Shown here one piece after another: positions 1-9,124 of a DNA stretch of 64,000 nt (the stretch's first letter is position 1; every line of letters starts with the position of its first letter). The DNA lies in assembly GCF_011305535.1 (NCBI RefSeq), contig NZ_CP049905.1:4648001-4712000 (forward strand), in the 5' to 3' direction. The notes under the pieces were generated by a model. That model was not told the origin of the DNA. It was given only the letters and a program-made list of their open reading frames with translations, and searched no databases. The position numbers and the translations under genes were made by a program. This stretch comes from Diaphorobacter sp. HDW4B (GTDB taxonomy: Bacteria > Pseudomonadota > Gammaproteobacteria > Burkholderiales > Burkholderiaceae_C).

Positions 1-2
1 AT

Positions 3-1142
3 CCCTTGCTGGATCAGCTTGCGCGGCAATTGGAGCTTGTGGCGGCTCAGACGGGATGTCGCCTGGTGTTCATTCCCCATGCTCGCGCGAATGTGGCGGC
101 AGGGGGCTTGTGGTCGGATGAAGAGATGGGGCATGCGCTTGCAGCGCGTATCCATGCGACCCATCTGCACGTATTGCCAGTGCTCCCCGCCATGCAGGTG
201 GCGCAACTGACAGCCCGCGCGAGCCTGGTGGTCAGTTCGCGATATCACCCGCTGGTCTTTGCCTTGGCGGCAGGCGTGCCTTGTTTCGGTGTCTGGAGCG
301 ACGAGTACACGCGAATCAAACTGCAAGGTGCCTTGCATCACTACGGGTGCGCTGGTGACTGCTGTGGTGTGCCTGAGGTGGTGCAGGGGCAGCTTGCTTC
401 GAACGTGTTGGCGCTTTGGGCGCACGCTTCCGAAATGCGCGCGCGACTGAGCGAATGTGGTGACGTGATCGTTGCCGATGAGCAACTGCGACGCGATGCC
501 TTGGCGCGTTGGATGCTTGGCAATCAGACGGTGAACCCTCCTCGCCCAGCACGTTTTGACCAGATATCTGCGGCCATGCATGCCCGGACCGCTTCAGGGC
601 CGGAAACGTATGCGTCGGCACGCAATGCAGACAGCCAGATGGCGTGGGAAACAAGATCGATGACGGTGATGGGGCAGACCACTTTGGAGATTGATGATGA
701 GGGATCGGTGCAAGCAAACCATTCAGCATACGCAATGAAGATGGACGAGTCAGCGCAAGCAATGCATGAAATCGAAGCCGAACGGTGTGCATCGAGCCTC
801 ATGGAGGTCAATGCGCAGTTGAGGAGTTCTCTTGAAGAGTCCATCCGGTACGCACGCAGCCTTGAGGGCGAAATCTTGAAAATGCGAGACCTTGGCGCTG
901 AACCAGAAGACAGCAGGAAATTGACCAAGGCTGTTGCGCAAATGCGGGAAGAGATACTGGAGCTCAATCACGCTCTTCAAGCGGCTTATGACCAAATGGC
1001 CCAAGGTGACCGGGAAGAGGTCGGGAGATTGAGAGGGCAGATAGGGCATCTGACGGCCACCGTCGACGCACTGCACGCGTCCAGTTCGTGGCGCATCACC
1101 AAGCCGCTTCGTACGCTGTACAGCCTGCTCACGGGGCGATGA
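3..1142 (+). CDS. Polysaccharide pyruvyl transferase-like protein with C-terminal coiled coil (5' partial)
   Basis: The reading frame is open to the left edge, so the N-terminus lies outside the window. The first ~170 residues resemble the C-terminal half of the polysaccharide pyruvyl transferase (WcaK/AmsJ) family: a segment reading SSRYHPLVFALAAGVPCFG followed by a short conserved tail. This family adds ketal pyruvate to exopolysaccharide or cell-wall sugars. From about residue 200 the protein changes to a polar region rich in Glu, Gln and Met with heptad-like spacing, probably a coiled coil. It ends in SSSWRITKPLR, a motif often seen at the end of coiled-coil segments in glycosyltransferase-associated proteins. 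The stop is followed after 18 bp by the convergent LysR gene. Family assignment is from recognised motifs only; the substrate is unknown. Confidence 0.6.
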   Translation, partial: PLLDQLARQLELVAAQTGCRLVFIPHARANVAAGGLWSDEEMGHALAARIHATHLHVLPVLPAMQVAQLTARASLVVSSRYHPLVFALAAGVPCFGVWSDEYTRIKLQGALHHYGCAGDCCGVPEVVQGQLASNVLALWAHASEMRARLSECGDVIVADEQLRRDALARWMLGNQTVNPPRPARFDQISAAMHARTASGPETYASARNADSQMAWETRSMTVMGQTTLEIDDEGSVQANHSAYAMKMDESAQAMHEIEAERCASSLMEVNAQLRSSLEESIRYARSLEGEILKMRDLGAEPEDSRKLTKAVAQMREEILELNHALQAAYDQMAQGDREEVGRLRGQIGHLTATVDALHASSSWRITKPLRTLYSLLTGR

Positions 1143-1160
1143 AGCGACCTGACGCGCAGA

Positions 1161-2072
1161 TCATCCGCTGAATGGTTTTTCGCGAAACACCTCTGCCAAA
1201 TAGTCCACAAAACAAGCAATCCGCGAAGCCAGCGCCGTGTTCCGGTAGTACACCGCGTGAATCGTCTGCCGGACCTCCAGCGTCTGTCTGGCAAACAACT
1301 GCACGAGCGCACCGCTGGCTCTGTCCTCGCGCGTCATGAAGTCGGAGAGGCAGACGATGCCTTGCCCTGACAGAGCCAGATGGCGCAGCGTTTCTCCGTT
1401 TGGCGACAGGATGTGCGGTTGGATCTGCACGGGCTCGCCATCGGGGTGGCGCAGCGGCCATTCGTTCAGTGATTCGGGTTTGCTGAAGCCCAGCAGCACA
1501 TGGCGCTCGGCGTTCAGCAGTTGCGCGGTCGTTCTGGGCGCGCCGTGCTTTGCCAGATACGCGGGACTGGCCAGCACGCGCACGCGGCTGGTCGCTAGTT
1601 TTCGGGCGTGGAGGGTGGAATCCTTGAGCGCGCCGATGCGCAGCGCCACATCGGTGCGGTGTTCGATCAGGTCGATGATGCCTTCGTTGGAGTTCAGCTC
1701 CAACTCGATGTCTGGGTAGCGCTCACGAAAGCCCGGAATCAACGGCACGATGGCGTGCAGCATGAAGGGCGTGGCGGCGTCCACGCGCAGACGGCCTGCA
1801 GGGGCATGCTTGCGGGCGGCCATCTGCTCTTCGGCGGCGTTGACGGAGTCGAGAATGCTGCGCGCCTGTTCCAGAAAACTCGCGCCTTCATCGGTGAGTG
1901 TGAGCCGCCTTGTCGTGCGATTGAGCAGCGTGGTGTCGAGCTTGTGTTCCAGCCGCGTGAGTGTGCGGCTGGCGGCTGAGACGGTGAGTTCCAGCTGCTC
2001 GGCCGCAGCGGAGATGGAGCCCAGGTCCACCACGCTCACGAAGAGCTGCATTTCGTCGAGAGTCGTCTTCAT
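1161..2072 (-). CDS. LysR-family transcriptional regulator
   Basis: 303 residues, normal LysR length. The N-terminal winged helix-turn-helix (about residues 4-62) contains FVSVVDLGSISAAAEQL and SAASRTLTRLE. The rest is a periplasmic-binding-protein-like effector domain with the usual segment GRLRVDAATPFMLHAIVP. It is divergent from dkgB with 112 bp between the start codons, and a perfect LysR-type palindrome sits just upstream of its own start (2080-2094). The obvious inference is that it controls dkgB and itself. The effector cannot be told from sequence. The start ATG at 2072 is the only one that gives a complete HTH. Confidence 0.9.
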   Translation of the reverse strand: MKTTLDEMQLFVSVVDLGSISAAAEQLELTVSAASRTLTRLEHKLDTTLLNRTTRRLTLTDEGASFLEQARSILDSVNAAEEQMAARKHAPAGRLRVDAATPFMLHAIVPLIPGFRERYPDIELELNSNEGIIDLIEHRTDVALRIGALKDSTLHARKLATSRVRVLASPAYLAKHGAPRTTAQLLNAERHVLLGFSKPESLNEWPLRHPDGEPVQIQPHILSPNGETLRHLALSGQGIVCLSDFMTREDRASGALVQLFARQTLEVRQTIHAVYYRNTALASRIACFVDYLAEVFREKPFSG

Positions 2073-2079
2073 TTGATTG

Positions 2080-2094
2080 TTGATTTGAAATCAA
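2080..2094. promoter_or_regulatory. LysR-type operator palindrome
   Basis: TTGATTT-g-AAATCAA is a perfect inverted repeat with 7-base arms. It lies 8 bp upstream of the LysR start and about 90 bp upstream of dkgB. It fits the T-N11-A pattern of LysR sites, and the location between divergent genes supports autoregulation plus control of dkgB. This is inference from symmetry and position. Confidence 0.5.
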
Positions 2095-2184
2095 ATATGT
2101 TTGCTCGATTTTGGCATTTTTTTGCAAAAGTATTTTCTGCATACTCCAACCATTGAACAAATTCTTCTGGAGCATCGAATCATC

Positions 2185-2988
2185 ATGAGCATTCCTTCTT
2201 TTGGCGCAGGTACCTTCCGTTTGAAAGATGGCGCGGCCAAGGACTCCGTCCTCAAGGCGCTGGACGTGGGCTACCGCGTCATCGACACTGCGCAGATCTA
2301 CGGCAACGAGGCCGAAGTGGGCGAGGCGATTGCCGAGTCCGGCGTGCCGCGCGATCAACTCTTCATCACCACCAAGATCTGGGTGGACAACTTCTCGAAG
2401 CAAAAGCTCATCCCCAGCCTGCGCGAGAGCTTGGACAAGCTGCGCACCGACGTGGTCGATCTCACGCTGATCCACTGGCCGGCTCCGGGCGGTGCGGTGG
2501 CTTTGCCTGAATTCATGGAAGCGTTGGCCGAAGCGAAGGTACAGGGGCTGACCCGGCAGATCGGCATTTCCAACTTCAACATCGACCTCACGCGCCAAGC
2601 CATCGCCGTGGTGGGCAAGGGCGAGATCGCGACCAACCAGATCGAGCTGAGTCCTTATCTGCAGAACGCCAAGCTGACGGCGTTCTTGAAAGAGCAGGGC
2701 ATTCAGGTCACTTCCTACATGACGCTGGCGTATGGCAAGGTGCTGAACGATCCCGTGCTTTCGGCGATCGCGCACAAGCACAAGGCAAGCGTCGCGCAAG
2801 TGGCGCTGGCCTGGGCGTTGCAGCTTGGCTATGCCGTGATTCCTTCGTCCACCAAACGTGAGAATCTGGTGAGTAATCTGCTGGCGCAAAAGCTGCATCT
2901 GGATGCAGACGACATGGCAAAGATCGCAGCGCTGGAGCGCAACGGACGCGAGGTGAATCCGCAAGGATTGGCTCCGGTTTGGGATTGA
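2185..2988 (+). CDS. dkgB: 2,5-diketo-D-gluconate reductase B-like aldo/keto reductase
   Basis: 267 residues from the ATG at 2185. A longer in-frame extension from a TTG at 2101 is unlikely because it would read through the promoter region. The protein follows E. coli DkgB closely along its whole length: [16 protein letters not shown] at the start, then the catalytic tetrad Asp34, Tyr39 (DTAQIYGNE), Lys64 (ITTKIW) and His97 (LIHWP). It also has the NADPH-binding segment [10 protein letters not shown] near the C-terminus and ends in GLAPVWD like the E. coli protein. DkgB is a cytoplasmic NADPH-dependent reductase of 2,5-diketogluconate and of small aldehydes such as methylglyoxal. It is divergent from a LysR gene that probably regulates it. 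Confidence 0.9.
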   Translation: MSIPSFGAGTFRLKDGAAKDSVLKALDVGYRVIDTAQIYGNEAEVGEAIAESGVPRDQLFITTKIWVDNFSKQKLIPSLRESLDKLRTDVVDLTLIHWPAPGGAVALPEFMEALAEAKVQGLTRQIGISNFNIDLTRQAIAVVGKGEIATNQIELSPYLQNAKLTAFLKEQGIQVTSYMTLAYGKVLNDPVLSAIAHKHKASVAQVALAWALQLGYAVIPSSTKRENLVSNLLAQKLHLDADDMAKIAALERNGREVNPQGLAPVWD

Positions 2989-3040
2989 TCGGTTAACCTC
3001 CTTCTCGCGTCAACTCAAGTCTTTGCGCGAGAGGATTTCC

Positions 3041-3556
3041 ATGCCCCGTTATGCTGCCTTTCTTCGTGGCGTCAGTCCCATGAATGCCAAGATGGCTGAT
3101 CTCAAAGCGTGCTTCGAGAAGCTGGGACTCACCGAGGTGAGGACTGTGCTGTCCAGTGGCAACGTGGTTTTCTCCAGCACGGCAAGGTCGGAGAAGAACC
3201 TGCGCTCGATGATCGAGGCCGGTATGAGCGCCGATCTACCTCGCAGCTTTCCGGTCATTCTGCGCAGACTGGATCATCTGCAGAAGCTTTTGAGCGCCAA
3301 TCCGTTCGCAGGATTTGACGTGTCGCCGCAAGCCAAACGGGTCGTGACCTTCTTGAGCGAACCGAATGCGGCAAACCTGAGTTTCCCTATGGAATTGCAG
3401 GGCGCGCGGATTCTCGCGGTACAGGATGGCGAGGTTTTCACTGCTTACGTCCCGCATGAGGACGGCCCGGTTTTCATGAGTCTTATTGAAAAGACCTTTG
3501 GGAAGAACGTGACCACGCGGACCTGGGCCACGGTTCAAAAGTGTGTGGCGGTCTGA
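3041..3556 (+). CDS. DUF1697 family protein
   Basis: 171 residues. The ATG at 3041 is chosen because GAGAGGA lies 6 bases upstream; an upstream TTG would put this ribosome-binding site inside the gene. The opening, PRYAAFLRGVSPMNAKMADL, with LSSGNVVFSS about residue 40, is the hallmark of DUF1697, a small cytoplasmic family of unknown biochemical function. The usual first motif is AFLRGINVGG; here it is diverged to AFLRGVSPMN. No signal peptide or membrane segment is present. It is the first of several small genes of unknown role lying between dkgB and lexA. Confidence 0.8.
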   Translation: MPRYAAFLRGVSPMNAKMADLKACFEKLGLTEVRTVLSSGNVVFSSTARSEKNLRSMIEAGMSADLPRSFPVILRRLDHLQKLLSANPFAGFDVSPQAKRVVTFLSEPNAANLSFPMELQGARILAVQDGEVFTAYVPHEDGPVFMSLIEKTFGKNVTTRTWATVQKCVAV

Positions 3557-3626
3557 TTTCGACCATCAACGCCGCGTTGGATGGGTCAGAATCGACGTTC
3601 GCCCACTTGCTTGCAACGCATTGCTC

Positions 3627-4160
3627 ATGTTCTGGAGCCGTTCTGTCACCGAAGCCGAACGTGCATTCGTGCACCGCTTTTTTGCGCATTCGCTCGATGC
3701 GCTGCTGCCGCGCATGCGCCTGCACGTGCGTCGCTTGGGCGATACGCGGCGGGCCTTGTCGATGAATGGCGGGCGCATCTACATGCCGCGCGCGTGCTTT
3801 GTGCATGGCGATCCGGCGCAGTCGCTCAAGCTGGCGCATCCTTATGTGGCAGGTGTGTTTGCGCACGAGCTGCTGCACCAATGGCAGCGTCTGCAAGGCA
3901 TGGCGGTGACGCGGCAAGCCGCGTGGTTGCAGGTGAAGGCGGTGTGTCTGCGGCGTGATCCGTATGCGTATGAGGGCTGCGATGATTCAGCGCGCATGCT
4001 GGCGCAGTTCGTCGTGGCGCAAGTCGAGCAGCAGGGGCAGATGTGGCAGGACTATGTGATGGGCTGCGTTGCCGGAAATGCGGATTCGGCGTTCAGCGAC
4101 GTGGCGGCGTTCGTTGCTGGCAAGGCGAGCGAATCGGGCGTACGGATCATTCAGACTTGA
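3627..4160 (+). CDS. Small protein with HExxH zinc-peptidase-like motif
   Basis: 177 residues from the ATG at 3627; upstream in-frame GTG starts would overlap the previous gene. A zincin-type motif HELLH occurs at residues 80-84 in the context VAGVFAHELLHQWQ, with many downstream Asp/Glu/His residues that could supply a third ligand. There is no signal peptide or membrane segment, so a cytoplasmic protein is expected. I cannot assign a family. The HExxH context supports a metal-dependent hydrolase fold, but a third zinc ligand is not evident. The 3' end overlaps the convergent oxidase-like gene by 14 bp. Confidence 0.6.
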   Translation: MFWSRSVTEAERAFVHRFFAHSLDALLPRMRLHVRRLGDTRRALSMNGGRIYMPRACFVHGDPAQSLKLAHPYVAGVFAHELLHQWQRLQGMAVTRQAAWLQVKAVCLRRDPYAYEGCDDSARMLAQFVVAQVEQQGQMWQDYVMGCVAGNADSAFSDVAAFVAGKASESGVRIIQT

Positions 4161-4644
4161 AATTCATCGCGGCCACAAAATCGTTGCCCGAAACATCACG
4201 CGCCGAGCCGAAGCCTGCAATGTGGCGAGCTGATTCCGGCGTGATGCAGACAAAGCGGAAGTCGGGCAATTCGGTCATGAATTCGGCCTCGGGAAAACGC
4301 GCGAGATAAGCGTTGCGCAGGCCGGTCCACAGAACGCTTTTCTTGGGTGGTGTCGATGCAATGCCTTGAAGGCTGACCCGTTCCAGCGCATGCACACCTT
4401 CACCCGCAACTTCCGGCGCAGCAAAAAGCAGCGACACGGCGGCATGCTGCTGCATGGCCTGCGTGTGCGCGGCCAGCGCGCTCACGTGGATCACAAGGCA
4501 GCCGAATTCCGCGCACCAAGCGAACGGCACCATGGAAATCAACGGCGCGCTCTGGCCATCGATGGACGCGACGGCGAGTGCCGCAGTGCGGCGCTGTTCG
4601 ATCAACTCGCGCAGACTGCCCTGGAGGCGGGATTCGTGGGACAT
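4147..4644 (-). CDS. Pyridoxamine 5'-phosphate oxidase-like (HugZ-type) flavin/heme-binding protein
   Basis: 165 residues from an ATG at 4644 (MSHESRLQ). The sequence has the split beta-barrel pattern of the PNPOx-like superfamily: an N-terminal helix with LRELIEQRRTAALAV, then SAPLISMVPFAW, a strand reading FGCLVIHVSALAAHTQAM and RFPEAEFMTELPDF. This arrangement is typical of the HugZ/YhbP-like branch, whose members bind FMN or heme. The substrate is not predictable. It is convergent with the HExxH gene. Upstream in-frame residues do not look like part of the fold, so the shorter start is preferred. Confidence 0.7.
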   Translation of the reverse strand: MSHESRLQGSLRELIEQRRTAALAVASIDGQSAPLISMVPFAWCAEFGCLVIHVSALAAHTQAMQQHAAVSLLFAAPEVAGEGVHALERVSLQGIASTPPKKSVLWTGLRNAYLARFPEAEFMTELPDFRFVCITPESARHIAGFGSARDVSGNDFVAAMNFKSE

Positions 4645-4779
4645 GGCGTCAAGGTCCAAAGCGAAAGTGGGTTCAGATGCGCCATTGTAGAAAGCCTGCG
4701 ACGAACGCGGACGCCATTGCGCGCAGGCAATCTGCGTTGTGAATGGCGTGGCGAACACGCTGGCTTGCTCTGTGCGTTT

Positions 4780-5205
4780 TCAGGCGCAGGGCTGCATCTG
4801 ACGTTCTTGCTGATGTGCAAGTCGATCCAGCTCGGCGCATACATCGGCCATGCGGCCGGAGATGACCATGCGGCCTGTGCCGCCAGTGGCGTCGGGTTTG
4901 ACGACCACGCGCAGGGCGGGGCGTGCCTGTTTGGACGCTTGTACAGCTGCGTTGTGGCTGGCCAGTTGCAGCGAGGTTTGGGTGGCGGCGAGAAAGTCGA
5001 GGCGGTCGCTGTTGGCGGCCGATGTGGCAAGGCGACGGACCTTGCCAAGGCGTGGGCGCACCAGCAGCTTGAGCTCGGAGATGTCGACTTCGCGAGATTG
5101 GCTGACGGAGTGGTCGTTGCCCGCACGCTCAGCGACCCAGTGGGCGAGGCGGTTGAGAGGCTGGGCGAGAGCGGACAGTTCGATCAGGGCAGAACGCATG
5201 TGCAT
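4780..5205 (-). CDS. Conserved hypothetical protein downstream of lexA
   Basis: 141 residues. The start at 5205 (MHMRS) is supported by GGAG seven bases upstream. No family is recognised. It is soluble and helical in the first 80 residues. The most distinctive part is the C-terminal GGTGRMVISGRMADVCAELD, which looks like a conserved beta-hairpin plus helix. It lies about 180 bp downstream of lexA on the same strand and could be co-transcribed. I saw no CTGT-N8-ACAG box directly upstream of it, so there is no independent evidence for SOS control. Confidence 0.55.
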   Translation of the reverse strand: MHMRSALIELSALAQPLNRLAHWVAERAGNDHSVSQSREVDISELKLLVRPRLGKVRRLATSAANSDRLDFLAATQTSLQLASHNAAVQASKQARPALRVVVKPDATGGTGRMVISGRMADVCAELDRLAHQQERQMQPCA

Positions 5206-5382
5206 GTGATTTCTCCAGCATGACGAAGTGGGGATGAATACGTCATGAAAAGGGTGGAACACAGGCAGGATTTCCGAGGTACGGACGAAGCGCTGCCGCA
5301 GGGTTGACGAATTCACGGAAATCTCCATGAACTCGCCAAACGCCCGCCACCTGCGATCAGCGCTGGGAACTGGGGTGTTGCT

Positions 5383-6057
5383 CTACATGAGCATGGTGTT
5401 GCGGATCAGACCGACCGCAAGACCTTCGATTTCAAACGGCTCGCCGGGGTGCACGGTGATGACCGGGTAGTCCGGATTCTCGGGCAGCAGCTCGATGGCT
5501 TCGGCCGAGCGGCGCAGGCGCTTGACGGTGACTTCATCGCCCAGGCGCGCGACGACGATCTGGCCATTGCGGACGTCTTGCGTGGCCTGCACGGCGAGCA
5601 GGTCGCCGTCCATGATGCCGGCATCGCGCATGGACATGCCGCGCACCTTGAGCAGGTAGTCGGGCTTGCGTGCGAAGAGGCTGCCTTCGACGGTATAGCT
5701 TTGATCAATGTGTTCTTGCGCGAGAATGGGCGAACCGGCTGCGACGCGCCCGATGAGCGGCAGAATCAGCTGGGACAGGCCCGGAATCGGCAGGTTGAAC
5801 TGCGAGCCGCGTGCGGCGTTGATGTTGCGCACGGTCTCGGAGCGCAGACGAATGCCGCGCGAGGTGCCGCTGACGAGTTCGATCACGCCTTTGCGGGCCA
5901 GGGCCTGCAGGTGCTCTTCGGCGGCGTTGGCGGACTTGAAGCCCAGTTCGGCAGCGATTTCCGCACGGGTGGGCGGCGCGCCGGTGCGCGAGATGGCGTT
6001 CTGGATCAGATCCAGAATTTGCTGCTGACGGGCGGTGAGCTTGGGGCTGTCGGACAT
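5383..6057 (-). CDS. lexA: LexA repressor, SOS regulator
   Basis: 224 residues from the ATG at 6057; another in-frame ATG four codons upstream (6069) is possible. The N-terminal winged helix carries [16 protein letters not shown] and [20 protein letters not shown]. The self-cleavage site is Ala107-Gly108 (RVAAGSP). The latent serine protease dyad is Ser142 (GMSMRDAG) and Lys179 (VTVKRL). LexA represses DNA-damage genes and cleaves itself when RecA is activated. Two LexA boxes lie 43-77 bp upstream, so classical autoregulation is expected. The divergent neighbour is an asparaginase. Confidence 0.97.
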   Translation of the reverse strand: MSDSPKLTARQQQILDLIQNAISRTGAPPTRAEIAAELGFKSANAAEEHLQALARKGVIELVSGTSRGIRLRSETVRNINAARGSQFNLPIPGLSQLILPLIGRVAAGSPILAQEHIDQSYTVEGSLFARKPDYLLKVRGMSMRDAGIMDGDLLAVQATQDVRNGQIVVARLGDEVTVKRLRRSAEAIELLPENPDYPVITVHPGEPFEIEGLAVGLIRNTMLM

Positions 6058-6099
6058 GGTGCGATCCATCCAATGCAGTCAGGGTTGCGGAGTGAGTTA

Positions 6100-6115
6100 C
6101 TGGTTAAACATCCAG
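6100..6115. promoter_or_regulatory. Promoter-proximal LexA-like box
   Basis: CTGG-N8-CCAG (ACTGG...CCAGT with flanking bases). It is a degenerate but symmetric SOS box 43 bp upstream of lexA. Its centre is 19 bp from that of the consensus box at 6119-6134, similar to the paired operators of E. coli lexA. Confidence 0.55.
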
Positions 6116-6118
6116 TGC

Positions 6119-6134
6119 CTGTATTTTTGAACAG
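6119..6134. promoter_or_regulatory. Consensus LexA box
   Basis: CTGTATTTTTGAACAG matches CTGT-N8-ACAG exactly. It lies in the lexA/asparaginase divergent promoter, 62 bp from the lexA start and only 17 bp before the GTG of the asparaginase gene, so it may govern both. Confidence 0.8.
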
Positions 6135-6151
6135 TTTTTAAGGAGACGCAA

Positions 6152-7147
6152 GTGGTTGTTGCAAAAAAAATCGTGCTGCTGGGAACGGGCGGGACGATAG
6201 CTGGCACTTCTGCAGTCGCCGGTGCCAATACGGGTTACACCGCAGCGCAGATTGGCGTGGAGGGTCTGATCGCGGCGGTTCCTGCACTGGCGGAGGTGGC
6301 TGCGGGTGGGCTGGTTGCCAAACAGATCGCTCAAGTGGATAGCAAGGACATGAGCCACGAAATCTGGCTCAAGCTTGCTCGGCATTGCGAGAAGCATCTG
6401 GCTGATCCGGACGTGCAGGGCATCGTGATCACGCATGGCACGGACACGCTGGAAGAAACTGCGTGGTTTTTGCAACAGGTGCTGGATCCGCGCAAGCCCG
6501 TCGTGCTGTGCAGCGCCATGCGTCCGGCGACGGCGCTGGCTCCGGATGGGCCGCAGAACCTGCTGGATTCCGTGATCGTGGCGAGCGAGCCCACGGCCAG
6601 TGGTGTGTTGTGCGTGGCAGCGGGCGAAATTCACGGCGCGCGCGAGGTCACCAAGGTGCATCCGCTGCGGCTGAATGCGTTTTCTTCGGGCGATGCGGGC
6701 CCGCTGGGCTGGGTGGAGGGGCGCAGCGTGCGCTGGGTGCGCAACAGCGCGCCGGAGCGTCCGGTGGCGTCGAGTGCGCGGCTGGTGCAGACCCTGCCCG
6801 AGCCCGATCTGTGGCCACAGGTGGAGATCGTCATGAGCCACGCGGGCGTCAGCGGCGCGCTGGTGAGGGCGTTGGCGGCGCAGGGCGTGGATGGCATTGT
6901 TGTCGCTGCCACGGGCAACGGCACGCTGCACAAGACGCTGGAGCAGGCGCTGGAGGCCGTGGAACAAGAGGGTGTGCTGGTGCGCGTGGCTTCGCGCTGC
7001 GTCGAGGGACTGGTGCATGGCGAGCCCGATGCGCGCTGGGCGAGCGCCAACGGGCTCAGCCCGGTCAAGGCACGGATCTGCCTGATGCTGGATCTGATCG
7101 ATGACGATCTGGCGGCCGAAGACGACGATTCGGTCGTGGGCGATTGA
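6152..7147 (+). CDS. L-asparaginase family protein
   Basis: 331 residues from a GTG at 6152, preceded by AAGGAG at a good spacing. It hydrolyses L-asparagine (and possibly glutamine) to the acid plus ammonia. The first catalytic threonine is Thr15 in GTGGTIAG, and the second motif HGTDT is at residues 95-99. The region VDSKDMSHEIW resembles the type II (periplasmic) branch, but no signal peptide precedes the fold, so a cytoplasmic location is expected. It shares its upstream region with lexA, and a consensus LexA box lies directly before the ribosome-binding site. Confidence 0.9.
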   Translation: MVVAKKIVLLGTGGTIAGTSAVAGANTGYTAAQIGVEGLIAAVPALAEVAAGGLVAKQIAQVDSKDMSHEIWLKLARHCEKHLADPDVQGIVITHGTDTLEETAWFLQQVLDPRKPVVLCSAMRPATALAPDGPQNLLDSVIVASEPTASGVLCVAAGEIHGAREVTKVHPLRLNAFSSGDAGPLGWVEGRSVRWVRNSAPERPVASSARLVQTLPEPDLWPQVEIVMSHAGVSGALVRALAAQGVDGIVVAATGNGTLHKTLEQALEAVEQEGVLVRVASRCVEGLVHGEPDARWASANGLSPVKARICLMLDLIDDDLAAEDDDSVVGD

Positions 7148-7183
7148 GTCCGCTCAGAAACAGCTCAGAAACCAAGCGCCCAC

Positions 7184-7213
7184 AAAAAACGCCGCATGAA
7201 GCGGCGTTCTTGT
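7184..7213 (-). terminator. Terminator for adk (possibly bidirectional)
   Basis: AACGCCGC-atgaa-GCGGCGTT is a perfect 8-bp stem. On the minus strand the right arm runs into a T tract, giving a strong intrinsic terminator for adk. On the plus strand the following TCTTGTTTG gives a weaker one for the asparaginase gene. Confidence 0.85.
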
Positions 7214-7238
7214 TTGTGTGACATGGCTGAAAAAGTGA

Positions 7239-7964
<726 letters not shown>

Positions 7965-8094
7965 CTAAACCGGTCAAGGATAGCACGCGTAGCCCGCACC
8001 AAACTGACGGTCAGCATAGAGACTATCCTCTGATTTGGGTGAAGTGACTGATGGATTGCCCCAATGTGGCGCAGTCTGTTTCGTTGAGTGACTC

Positions 8095-8895
8095 TCAGCC
8101 CAGCAGCGCCCGCACGCGCTCCAGATCGGCAGGCGTGTCCACGCCGGGGCCGGGCGCGTGTTCGCTCACGTGCACTGCAATGCGGTGACCATGCCAGAGC
8201 GCTCGCAACTGCTCCAGCGCCTCCAGCACCTCGGTGGGTGCGGGTGCAAGGCGCGGGAACTCGCGCAGAAAACCGGCGCGGTAGCTGTAGATGCCGATGT
8301 GGCGCAGCGGAGCGACACCCTTGGCTGCGACAGGTAGATGCTTCTCGTCTTTCCACCAGGCCGTGCCGGGTGCAAAGTCGCGCGCAAACGGAATCGGCGA
8401 GCGGCTGAAGTAATGCGCCAAGCCCTTGGCATCGAGAACGACCTTGACCACGTTCGGATTGACGTAGTCCTCCACCGAGTCGATGGCGTGTGCGGCTGTG
8501 CCCATGCTGGCGTCGCCGCGCTGTTCGAGGATGCTCGCGACCGCGTCGATCAGGCGTGGGTCGATCAGCGGCTCGTCGCCTTGCACGTTGACCACGATGT
8601 CACTGCCATCGAGGCCCAGTTGTCCGCAGGCTTCAGCCAGGCGGTCGCTGCCGCTTGGGTGGTCGGCGCGCGTCAGAATGGCTTGCACGTCGTGCGCTTG
8701 GCAGGCATCGACGATGCGCTGGTCATCCGCTGCCACAACGACGCGGGTGGCGGCGCTTTGCGAGGCGCGGCGTGCCACGTGCACCACCATGGGCGCTCCG
8801 GCGATGTCGGCCAGTGGTTTGTTGGGCAGGCGCGAAGACGCCATGCGCGCGGGAATCAGCACCGTGAACGGTGCGGCAGGAGCGGCAGCGCTCAT
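8095..8895 (-). CDS. kdsB: 3-deoxy-manno-octulosonate cytidylyltransferase (CMP-Kdo synthetase)
   Basis: 266 residues. It activates Kdo with CTP to CMP-Kdo, the donor for lipid A inner-core assembly. Family motifs are [15 protein letters not shown] (nucleotide-binding loop), [24 protein letters not shown] (metal-binding Asp), [11 protein letters not shown] and [14 protein letters not shown]. The start overlaps the stop of the Trm112-like gene by four bases (ATGA), indicating translational coupling. Together with lpxK upstream this forms a lipopolysaccharide biosynthesis unit. Confidence 0.97.
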   Translation of the reverse strand: MSAAAPAAPFTVLIPARMASSRLPNKPLADIAGAPMVVHVARRASQSAATRVVVAADDQRIVDACQAHDVQAILTRADHPSGSDRLAEACGQLGLDGSDIVVNVQGDEPLIDPRLIDAVASILEQRGDASMGTAAHAIDSVEDYVNPNVVKVVLDAKGLAHYFSRSPIPFARDFAPGTAWWKDEKHLPVAAKGVAPLRHIGIYSYRAGFLREFPRLAPAPTEVLEALEQLRALWHGHRIAVHVSEHAPGPGVDTPADLERVRALLG

Positions 8896-9074
8896 GCTTC
8901 GAGCTCTTCGTCGGTCAGCTCGCGCGCTTCGTTTTCGAGCATGACGGGAATGCCGTCGCGCACCGGGTAGGCCAGACGGGCACTGCGCGAGATGAGTTCC
9001 TGGCGCTCGCGGTCAAAGGTCAGCGGGCCTTTGGTGACGGGGCATACCAGCAGTTCAAGCAGTTTGGGATCCAT
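8892..9074 (-). CDS. Trm112/YcaR family protein
   Basis: 60 residues. The true start is the ATG at 9074 ([18 protein letters not shown]). This small family usually carries two pairs of cysteines, but here only CP at residues 11-12 remains, as in many proteobacterial YcaR-type members. The segment [19 protein letters not shown] is diagnostic. Its role in bacteria is not settled; in archaea and eukaryotes Trm112 is a methyltransferase activator. Its conserved position between lpxK and kdsB suggests envelope-linked co-expression. Confidence 0.85.
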   Translation of the reverse strand: MDPKLLELLVCPVTKGPLTFDRERQELISRSARLAYPVRDGIPVMLENEARELTDEELEA

Positions 9075-9124
9075 GGCGGTGTTCTTTTGAAGGGCATGCG
9101 AGCGATCGCACACCCTTGCGTGGT

